The notes under the pieces were generated by a model. That model saw nothing but the letters and a program-made list of their open reading frames with translations, was not told the origin of the DNA and made no database searches. Positions 1 to 6,020 of a DNA stretch of 11,119 nucleotides are shown piece by piece (the stretch's first letter is position 1; each line of letters begins with the position of its first letter). Position numbers and translations under genes: made by a program. Source of the DNA: Pseudomonadota bacterium. Its GTDB lineage: Bacteria > Pseudomonadota > Gammaproteobacteria > Steroidobacterales > Steroidobacteraceae. The stretch covers positions 1 through 11,119 of the forward strand of contig JAEYUC010000066.1 in NCBI GenBank assembly GCA_023433705.1. Reading direction: 5' to 3'.

Positions 1-23
1 AAGGCTCAGTTCTTGCGAAATCC

Positions 24-1481
24 ATGGAACCAGTGCTGCCGTTCGAGCTCGCGCCGCTGCCCGCGAATGGACTGACGCGCAACCTGCATCGCCAGCTGCG
101 CGCGGCGATCCTGCAGCGCAAGCTGCCCTCCGGATTCGCGCTGCCTTCGACGCGCCGTCTCGCGCGGGAGCTGGGCGTGGGGCGCAACACCGTGATCACG
201 GTGTACGGCCAGCTCGTCGCCGAGGGTTACGTCGAGGTGCGACAGGGCGCGCGTTATTGCGTCAACGGTTCCGTTCAACCTGGGCCGGCGCGGGCGCGCC
301 GTGCCGATGCGACGTCTCGCGAGACGGACGCGCGTATCGCGGCCCTTTGGCGCAGGCCCGTGCCGCGGCTTGCGGTCACGGCGCCCTTGCCCGCGCGCAG
401 CTTTCGAACGGGCGTGCCCGAGAACCGGCATTTCGATCACGCGACGTGGCGCCGGCTCACCGCGCGAGCACTGCGTGCACAGGAGCGCGCGCCTTTCACA
501 TACGGCCCGCCGAGTGGCTGGCCCGCGCTGCGCGAGGCGATCGCGGGTCACGTCGCATTCGCACGCGCGGTCGCTTGCAGCCCCGAAGACGTCGTCGTCA
601 CGTCGGGTGCGCAGCAGGCCTTCGACATTCTCGCTCGGCTCCTCGTGACACCCGGCGAAACTCGCGTTGCCGTGGAAAATCCCGGGTACCCGCCCGTGCG
701 CGCTGCCATGCTCGCGGCCGGCGCTCGGCTGGTCCCGGTGTCCGTCGACGCGGACGGCATGCGAGTCGATCGGGTGCCGGACGGCGTGAAGGTGATCTGC
801 GTGACGCCGTCGCACCAGTCGCCCACGGGCGCCGTCATGCCGCGCGCCCGGCGAATGGCATTGCTGGCCCGGGCGCGCGAGCTCGGCGCCTCGATCGTCG
901 AAGACGACTACGATGGCGAGTACCTGTACGACAAGGCGCCGCAGGACGCATTGCAGATGCTGGATGCGGATGCGCGCGTCTTCTACGTCGGCACGTTCTC
1001 GAAGAGCCTGTTTCCGACCTTGCGCAAGGGCTTCATCGTCGCGCCTGCCTGGGCGCGCGACGCACTCATCGACGCGAAGTACTCGAGCGACTCGCACTGC
1101 GACCTGCTCACGCAGGCGGCGCTGGCGGCCTTCATTTCCGAGGGTCACCTGGCGCGGCACATCCGGCGCATGCGGCCTATCTACTCCCGGCGCCGGGAGA
1201 CGCTCGCGGACGCCATCGGCGAGCATCTTTCGTCCTGGCTCGAGGTCCTGCCCGGTCCCGCCGGTCTGCACCTCACCGCGCGTATCCGCGATTCCGCGTA
1301 CGCCGCGCAGGTCGAGAGCGCCGCGATTCGGCATCTGCCGGGAGCGTTGACGCTCGCGCCGTACACGGTCGGGAAACCTCAGATGAAGGGGCTCTGCATC
1401 GGATACGGTTGCGCCGAGGTGGATCAGATCGCGCGCGCGGTCCGCGACATGGGTCGTGCGCTGCGAAGGGCATCTGGATAG
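24..1481 (+). CDS. MocR/PdxR-type transcriptional regulator (GntR wHTH + aminotransferase-like domain)
   Basis: A 485-residue protein with the usual MocR layout and length. Residues about 15-80 form a GntR-type winged helix (P41-S-T-R-R-L-A then G51-V-G-R-N-T-V, ending in a Y-G-Q-L-V-A-E-G-Y wing). Residues about 115-480 form a fold-type I aminotransferase domain that binds pyridoxal phosphate. Visible cofactor signatures are the S-G-A-Q-Q segment near 194-198, the N-P-G-Y segment at 219-222, E-D-D-Y-D at 293-297 and the Schiff-base lysine K327 in T-F-S-K-S. Family members use PLP or an amino-compound adduct as effector and usually control a neighbouring vitamin B6, GABA, taurine or transporter gene. 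No such target follows on the + strand, so the regulon is probably upstream of the window. The frame is open to the window edge and no good ribosome site precedes the ATG, so a slightly earlier start is possible, although this start gives a normal family N-terminus. Confidence 0.93.
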   Translation: MEPVLPFELAPLPANGLTRNLHRQLRAAILQRKLPSGFALPSTRRLARELGVGRNTVITVYGQLVAEGYVEVRQGARYCVNGSVQPGPARARRADATSRETDARIAALWRRPVPRLAVTAPLPARSFRTGVPENRHFDHATWRRLTARALRAQERAPFTYGPPSGWPALREAIAGHVAFARAVACSPEDVVVTSGAQQAFDILARLLVTPGETRVAVENPGYPPVRAAMLAAGARLVPVSVDADGMRVDRVPDGVKVICVTPSHQSPTGAVMPRARRMALLARARELGASIVEDDYDGEYLYDKAPQDALQMLDADARVFYVGTFSKSLFPTLRKGFIVAPAWARDALIDAKYSSDSHCDLLTQAALAAFISEGHLARHIRRMRPIYSRRRETLADAIGEHLSSWLEVLPGPAGLHLTARIRDSAYAAQVESAAIRHLPGALTLAPYTVGKPQMKGLCIGYGCAEVDQIARAVRDMGRALRRASG

Positions 1482-1540
1482 TCGGGAGCAGGAGCCGCGC
1501 GGCCAGTACTGCGACGCAAGTCATGACAAGGGCCCGGTAG

Positions 1541-2431
1541 ATGGGTACCTTACTAACAATGAGAAAGGGACGTCGCTTGCTGGTCTGGGTCGCCGCGATC
1601 CTCATCGCCGGCTTCATATTCCTCTGCTTCCCGTTCAATCCGCCCAAGTGGAGCGCGCAGGAAATCGCCGCCAGGGTCGACCTGCTCAACGAGAAGGCGG
1701 CGATCGTCACGCCGCACGAGGAGCTCGGCAAGAAGATCCGCGCGGAGAATCTCGCGCTGTTCGAGAAGGTGGAGCGCGGCGAGCAGCTCACCGCGGAAGA
1801 AAGCGCCGCCTATCGCGTGTTGTACCAGGCCATCCTGAATCAGAAGCAGCACGAGCTGTCACTGCTCGACGCGGAGCTCCAGGTTCGCACGAACTACCAG
1901 CCCGATGCGCCGAACAACGTCGGCACGCACGGCATCGAAGGCACGCACGATCATCACGACGACTCGGCGGGCGCGAATCTCGCCGCGTTGCGCGCCGATC
2001 TCGCCCGGCTCGAGAGTGCGTCGGGTATCACGGGTCCGTACGAGCGCGTGCGCGCGGCGCTCAGCGCCTGGAAGAATCTCGACGACGTCATCCTGCACAT
2101 GGCGACCGCGCCGCAGACCAAGTCCGTGCCGCGCCCGCCGGAGGCGCCGGTCGACGAGCTCCAGCAGCACTTCGAACCGATGATGGCGCACTTCAAGCGC
2201 GCCCAGTTCGAGCCCGTCAACTCGCCGGCGTACGCGATGGAAGTTCACGCCGCGCTCGACCGCTACGACGCGCTCGTCGTGCTCGTGCAGGACCGCATCT
2301 ACGCGAACCTCGGGCCGGTCGAGCGCAGCCTGAGCGGGCAGTGGGGTAGCTGGCGTTCGCTCGCGCCGCCGCTGAAGGGCGTCACGGCGAACCGCATCCC
2401 GCGTCCGGCGAAAACCGCGCGCGCCGAGTAA
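1541..2431 (+). CDS. Membrane-anchored hypothetical protein, periplasmic helical domain
   Basis: No family was recognised for this 296-residue protein. It starts with a short basic stretch (R8-K-G-R-R) followed by one hydrophobic helix at about 13-30, so a single-pass inner-membrane anchor with the bulk in the periplasm is likely. Residues 38-115 and 145-190 are charged and helical in character. A histidine/aspartate cluster at about 130-141 (H130, H136, H138, H139 with D137, D140, D141) looks like a possible metal site or flexible linker. The C-terminus is basic and proline-containing. The gene lies 59 bases after the MocR-type regulator. An alternative ATG at 1559 would trim six residues; neither start has a strong ribosome site. 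Real coding is supported by length, codon use and a plausible protein composition; function is unknown. Confidence 0.8.
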   Translation: MGTLLTMRKGRRLLVWVAAILIAGFIFLCFPFNPPKWSAQEIAARVDLLNEKAAIVTPHEELGKKIRAENLALFEKVERGEQLTAEESAAYRVLYQAILNQKQHELSLLDAELQVRTNYQPDAPNNVGTHGIEGTHDHHDDSAGANLAALRADLARLESASGITGPYERVRAALSAWKNLDDVILHMATAPQTKSVPRPPEAPVDELQQHFEPMMAHFKRAQFEPVNSPAYAMEVHAALDRYDALVVLVQDRIYANLGPVERSLSGQWGSWRSLAPPLKGVTANRIPRPAKTARAE

Positions 2432-2452
2432 GTCCATCGTCCGATTGGACGC

Positions 2453-2875
2453 GTGGCGCGGGCCGCGCATCGTGCCCTCATGAATACGTTGATCGCGAGT
2501 CTCGGGCTGTGTCTGCTGGTCGCGGCGGGCGTGGCCCATGGCGAATCGGGATCAGCGGAGCAGCAGCAGCCCTTGCCGGCGCTCGAAGCCATGCGCACAC
2601 GCCTCAGCCTCACCGCCGAGCAGGAGGCGCAGATCGCGCCGATGCTGGTCCGCCGCAAGGGCGAGCTCCAGGAAACGCGCACGCGGCTCACCAGCCTGGA
2701 CACACACCGGGAAAAGCGCGCGGTCGTGAAATACGCGAGACAGGAACAGGAGATCTTCAACACGCAGGTGGAAAGTGTCCTGTCTCCGCCGCAGGTGGCC
2801 GAGTGGCGCAAGATGCGAGCCGAGACGCGCGATCGCCTGAAGAAGTACTGGAGCGCCACTCAGAAAGGCGGATGA
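2453..2875 (+). CDS. Small secreted protein, Spy/LTXXQ-like
   Basis: A 140-residue protein if started at the GTG used here. It has a signal peptide: basic n-region (R3, R7), hydrophobic core L-I-A-S-L-G-L-C-L-L-V-A-A, and likely cleavage after A-H-G near residue 30. An in-frame ATG at 2480 would give 131 residues but would remove the positive charges usual at the start of a signal peptide; neither start has a clear ribosome site. The mature part is all-helical and highly charged, with two spaced segments resembling LTXXQ motifs (L-S-L-T-A-E-Q near 51-57, L-S-P-P-Q near 110-114), the pattern of Spy/CpxP periplasmic chaperones and stress sensors. Similarity is at the level of architecture only. 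It follows the membrane-anchored gene by 21 bases, so the two may be co-transcribed. Confidence 0.75.
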   Translation: MARAAHRALMNTLIASLGLCLLVAAGVAHGESGSAEQQQPLPALEAMRTRLSLTAEQEAQIAPMLVRRKGELQETRTRLTSLDTHREKRAVVKYARQEQEIFNTQVESVLSPPQVAEWRKMRAETRDRLKKYWSATQKGG

Positions 2876-2988
2876 CGACCGTCGCGCGGGATACGGGCGG
2901 TTCACGATGTCCTAGAGCCCTGGCCACGTCATCCGACAGCGCCGCCACGGTTTCGTCACGCACGCTTGCCCCCACGACGCCGCGACAC

Positions 2989-2993
2989 GGAGG
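2989..2993 (+). promoter_or_regulatory. Ribosome binding site of the CBS-domain gene
   Basis: A perfect GGAGG sits six bases before the ATG at 3000 and fixes the start of the CBS-domain gene. Confidence 0.75.
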
Positions 2994-2999
2994 TCCGCG

Positions 3000-3419
3000 A
3001 TGAAGGTCCAGGAAATCATGACGAAGGTCGTCGCCGTACTGCCACCCGACGCGCGCCTGTCCGAGATCGCCCGCGTGATGCGCGACTACGACATCGGCGC
3101 GGTCCCGATCGCCGACCAGGACAAACTCGTCGGCATGGTCACCGACCGCGACATCGTCGTGCGCGCGGTCGCGGATGGATCCGCACGCAACGGACTGCGC
3201 GCGCGCGACGTGATGTCGCCGCAGGTGTTGTATTGCTACGAAGACCAGGACGTCGAGGACGCGCTCGAGGTCATGGGCGAGCAGCAGGTGCGCCGACTGC
3301 CGGTGCTCGACGCCGAACGTCAGCTCGTGGGCGTCGTGTCGCTCGGGGACGTCAGCCAGGCCGTCGCACAGAAGGCCGGGGGCGCGCTCAAGGAAATTTC
3401 CGAACCCGCCCATCACTGA
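3000..3419 (+). CDS. Stand-alone tandem CBS-domain protein
   Basis: A 139-residue cytoplasmic protein made almost entirely of two CBS repeats forming one Bateman module. The first repeat (about 7-58) has the typical M-T-K start, the D-Y-D-I-G-A-V-P strand and V-G-M-V-T-D-R-D-I-V. The second (about 70-122) has D-V-M-S, Q-V-R-R-L-P-V-L-D and L-V-G-V-V-S-L-G-D. Bateman modules bind adenosine nucleotides such as AMP, ATP or SAM and regulate a partner; in stand-alone proteins the partner is not encoded in the same chain. The T48-D49 and S114-D117 positions match the usual ribose/phosphate contacts. A strong ribosome site supports the start. Neighbours give no clue to the partner. The family call is secure; ligand and target are unknown. 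Confidence 0.94.
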   Translation: MKVQEIMTKVVAVLPPDARLSEIARVMRDYDIGAVPIADQDKLVGMVTDRDIVVRAVADGSARNGLRARDVMSPQVLYCYEDQDVEDALEVMGEQQVRRLPVLDAERQLVGVVSLGDVSQAVAQKAGGALKEISEPAHH

Positions 3420-3611
3420 AGAAACCCCCTCGTTATCGGATCGCGCGGGCGCCGGCGCAGGTGCATCCCGCTGTGATCGCCTTTCCACTACGGCAATCGC
3501 GCAAGTTGTCGCCATGCTGCGCCACCCCGAGGTGCGCGCAGTTTCCGCACGACAATCGAACCAGTAAGGGCCGTTCGGCGAATCTCGTCCCACTCATTTT
3601 CTGGGGGCGAG
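3420..3611. other. Intergenic stretch before the secreted Ig/FN3 gene
   Basis: About 190 bases without a convincing gene. It probably carries the promoter of the following gene, but no -35/-10 pair stands out, and no hairpin followed by a T-run is seen after the CBS gene. A G-run (GGGGG at 3603-3607) four bases before the next ATG is the likely ribosome site. Confidence 0.4.
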
Positions 3612-4418
3612 ATGTACAAACGGAGAATCGTATTCGGGCTGGCCATGATGGCCGCGGTCGCGGCGCATGCGCAGACGGCCGGTGTCGTCACCTTTCGTGC
3701 GAGCCAGACTTCAGGAACCGGCAGCGTGACGCCCGTGCTCACGTGGTCCACCAATCCGGCGGCCTCGAGCTGCCAGGCGAGCGGCGGATGGAGCGGCACC
3801 AAGGCCGCGTCCGGCACGCAGACGCTGGCCGCGATCACCGCGTCGACTAACTACACGCTGACCTGCACCTGGGGCGCCAGCGACCGCGCGGTTCTTTACT
3901 GGACGGCGCCGTCGACCAACACCGACGGCAGCCAGCTCAACGATCTCGCCGGTTTCACCGTCGCGTACGGCACGAGCAGCACGGCTCTGACGCGCACGCT
4001 GGCGGTCAACGACGTGACCGCCCGGACCGCGACCGTGACCGCCCTGACGCCCGGCACGTGGTACTTCGCGGTGCGCGCCCGAAATTCGCGCTCCCTCGAG
4101 TCCGACAACAGCAACATCGCGCAGAAGACCGTGGCGTCTTCGGCGAGCGCGGCGAGCTCCGTCGCCATCACGGTTTCCGGCAGCACGACGCCGCCGCCGA
4201 CCACGCCGCCGCCGGGAACGGGGCTGCGCACGACGCACGCCACCGTCTACGACGTGACCGACAGCGATATCAACGTCGCGGTGGGCACGATCGCGCTCGG
4301 ACGGCCGTGCGACCAGACGTTCACGGTGCGCAACATCTACTACCGCGTGACCTCGAGCGAAGTGACGTTCACCCGCACGCCGCGCACCCGCGCCGTCGTG
4401 GCGCGCTGCGCACGCTAG
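3612..4418 (+). CDS. Secreted protein with Ig-like and fibronectin type III domains
   Basis: A 268-residue exported protein. Residues 1-20 are a clear signal peptide (M-Y-K-R-R, hydrophobic core, A-H-A before Q21). Residues about 25-87 form an Ig-like beta domain with a C-x-A-S-G-G-W-S-G segment, and C54 and C85 are placed for a disulphide; similar modules occur on secreted hydrolases of soil proteobacteria. Residues about 92-175 form a fibronectin type III domain (V-L-Y-W-T-A-P, the F-T-V-A-Y-G strand, L-T-P-G-T-W-Y-F-A-V-R-A). A Pro/Thr-rich linker (about 190-204) leads to an unrecognised C-terminal piece of about 64 residues with C233 and C266. No catalytic domain is present, so a binding, adhesion or surface-display role is the best inference. 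It appears to be transcribed alone. Confidence 0.85.
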   Translation: MYKRRIVFGLAMMAAVAAHAQTAGVVTFRASQTSGTGSVTPVLTWSTNPAASSCQASGGWSGTKAASGTQTLAAITASTNYTLTCTWGASDRAVLYWTAPSTNTDGSQLNDLAGFTVAYGTSSTALTRTLAVNDVTARTATVTALTPGTWYFAVRARNSRSLESDNSNIAQKTVASSASAASSVAITVSGSTTPPPTTPPPGTGLRTTHATVYDVTDSDINVAVGTIALGRPCDQTFTVRNIYYRVTSSEVTFTRTPRTRAVVARCAR

Positions 4419-4436
4419 TTAGTCGCCGTCGACCGT

Positions 4437-4471
4437 GGGACCCGCCGCCGGAATCGCCGGCGGCGGGTCCC
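4437..4471. terminator. Perfect 15-bp hairpin after the Ig/FN3 gene
   Basis: The left arm 4437-4451 (GGGACCCGCCGCCGG) is exactly complementary to the right arm 4457-4471, with a five-base loop AATCG. It begins 18 bases after the stop codon at 4418. No T-run follows on either strand, so it is not a textbook intrinsic terminator. It may stop transcription without a U-tract, protect the mRNA 3' end, or act in another way. Confidence 0.55.
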
Positions 4472-4554
4472 GCGCATCGATGTCGGACAAGCTGACCGGC
4501 ACACCGCGGACGCCGGCGATATACGCGCCGGGCGGGTTTGCCGACACTCGGTGA

Positions 4555-5187
4555 ATGGTCCGCGAAAAACTCGAACCTACCGAGAGTTTCGTTCCCGACC
4601 GGCCGACGATCCCCAAACTACAGCGCGCGGCCGCGGCATGCCGCGGCTGCATGCTGTTCATCAAGGCGACGCAGACGGTTTTCGGCGAAGGCCCCGCCGG
4701 CGCGCGGGTCATGCTGGTCGGCGAGCAGCCCGGTGACCAGGAAGACCGAACCGGCAAGCCTTTCGTTGGGCCGGCCGGCAAACTACTCGACCGGGCGCTG
4801 GCCGAGGCGGGGCTCGAACGCCGCGGCGTCTACGTGACCAACGCGGTCAAACACTTCAATTTCGAGCCGCGCGGCAAATTCCGGCTGCACAAGCGGCCGC
4901 CGGCCGGGGCGATCAAGGCCTGCGGGCCGTGGCTCACCGCCGAGCTGGAAGTCGTGAAACCCGCCGTGCTCGTGCTGCTCGGCGCGGTCGCGGCGCAGGC
5001 CGTCCTGGGCGCGCAATTTCGCGTGAGCCGCGAACGCGGCAAGGTCATCAGAGGTTCGATCGCGCCCGTCGTGATCGCGACCCAGCATCCGTCCTCGATC
5101 CTGCGCGCACCGGACGAGGCGTCGCGCGAGGAGGGGTTCGAGTTGTTAGTAAAGGATCTCAAACTGGCGGCCCGGCACGCCCGATAA
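4555..5187 (+). CDS. udgX: UdgX-type uracil-DNA glycosylase (Fe-S, DNA-crosslinking family)
   Basis: A 210-residue protein of the family 4-like uracil-DNA glycosylases, which remove uracil from DNA. Motif A is G56-E-Q-P-G-D-Q-E-D, the E-Q-P-G version typical of UdgX, followed by P-F-V-G-P-A-G at 69-75. Motif B is H178-P-S-S. C29 and C32 (C-R-G-C) and C123 (A-C-G-P-W-L) fit the Fe-S cluster ligands; where family 4 enzymes have a fourth Cys after V-K, this protein has H100 (A-V-K-H-F), as in UdgX. The extra loop that defines UdgX is K108-F-R-L-H112, compared with K-R-R-I-H in the mycobacterial enzyme, whose histidine attacks the abasic site and leaves the protein covalently bound to DNA. H112 is in the matching place, so crosslinking activity is predicted. 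The length is normal for a free-standing UdgX. The ATG has only a weak ribosome site and no repair gene is adjacent. Confidence 0.93.
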   Translation: MVREKLEPTESFVPDRPTIPKLQRAAAACRGCMLFIKATQTVFGEGPAGARVMLVGEQPGDQEDRTGKPFVGPAGKLLDRALAEAGLERRGVYVTNAVKHFNFEPRGKFRLHKRPPAGAIKACGPWLTAELEVVKPAVLVLLGAVAAQAVLGAQFRVSRERGKVIRGSIAPVVIATQHPSSILRAPDEASREEGFELLVKDLKLAARHAR

Positions 5188-5256
5188 GGCCGACTCCCTC
5201 TGAAAACGTGATCTGCGTAGCGGCCCGCGCGGGGCGGGGAGGGTCAGCATCGGCGC

Positions 5257-6003
5257 ATGCGCGAGACGCTGCGTTCGCCGGGTTTCTGGGCCCTCGCCCT
5301 CGGGGCAACTGGCGGCGCGGCTGGCTTCTTTGGCCCGATGATTCTCAACCCCGGTGCGAACCAGGGTCCGCTGATGGGCATCCTGATCACGGGCCCGGGC
5401 GGACTGATTGCGGGCCTCGTGCTCGGTTTCCTGTTCCGCATCCTGCCGTTCACCGACGGATTCCGTGCCCGGTTCCTCACTACCTGCTGCATCTCGCTCG
5501 GTCTCGGAATCCTGTGGTTCGCATTGCCGGAGCCCGCGGTGAAATCGCGAGTGATCGACGGAACGATCGCGGCGTGTCGCAGCACCGCCGATGCGATGCC
5601 CGGGCGGATCTCGCATTGGCACGGACGTATCGCCCAGGTGACGTGGGCCGAGCCGCGCGCCGGCTGGATAGAGGATACGCGGAGGATGATCCGGGAATCG
5701 CCGGGCGTACTCGTCGAGATCGATGTCGCGCGCACCAACGCGATCATCGAGCACCGCAAGCCCTGGAACCACGGCCGACTCGGCGCGCAAGGCTGGAAGA
5801 ACGTGCGCGAGTCGACCGAATACTTCGGCGGCGGCACCTGCGAGAGTTATCCGATTGGTCGCAAAGTGCTGCTGGCCCCCGTGACGTCACCGGGCAGTGG
5901 AGTGAAAAGCCGGGATCCAGTGTGGCCGCCCGACGATCTTCCCAACTTCCTTGGCGTCCAGATTCTCGAGGCCGTCCCTTTCGACTATCAGCGTCTGCTT
6001 TAA
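5257..6003 (+). CDS. Hypothetical membrane protein, three N-terminal helices plus soluble C-terminal part
   Basis: No family was recognised for this 248-residue protein. The first 92 residues are strongly hydrophobic, with probable transmembrane helices at about 9-30, 38-62 and 72-91, rich in Gly. The remaining 155 residues are soluble and contain two Cys (C107, C195), several Trp and a G-G-G-T-C segment at 191-195; no catalytic motif stands out. A purine-rich GGGGAGGG lies about 14 bases before the ATG, somewhat far for a ribosome site. The gene follows udgX by 69 bases and ends 17 bases from the converging - strand operon, with no hairpin in that gap. It could be co-transcribed with udgX, but nothing in the protein suggests a repair role. 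Confidence 0.78.
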   Translation: MRETLRSPGFWALALGATGGAAGFFGPMILNPGANQGPLMGILITGPGGLIAGLVLGFLFRILPFTDGFRARFLTTCCISLGLGILWFALPEPAVKSRVIDGTIAACRSTADAMPGRISHWHGRIAQVTWAEPRAGWIEDTRRMIRESPGVLVEIDVARTNAIIEHRKPWNHGRLGAQGWKNVRESTEYFGGGTCESYPIGRKVLLAPVTSPGSGVKSRDPVWPPDDLPNFLGVQILEAVPFDYQRLL

Positions 6004-6020
6004 GGGGGTTGCCTCAATTC

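Noticed and set aside
6..1334. Long open frame on the - strand opposite the MocR-type gene
   Set aside because: Its translation is Arg/Gly/His-rich with no motif, as expected of a GC-rich antisense shadow; the + strand frame has a full set of family signatures.
2432..2450. Imperfect inverted repeat (GTCCA...TGGAC) after the membrane-anchored gene
   Set aside because: Only five clean base pairs, no T-run and ordinary surroundings; not enough to call a terminator.
6004..6020. Terminator between the converging + and - strand transcripts
   Set aside because: The 17-base gap has no inverted repeat; any terminators would have to lie inside the genes.
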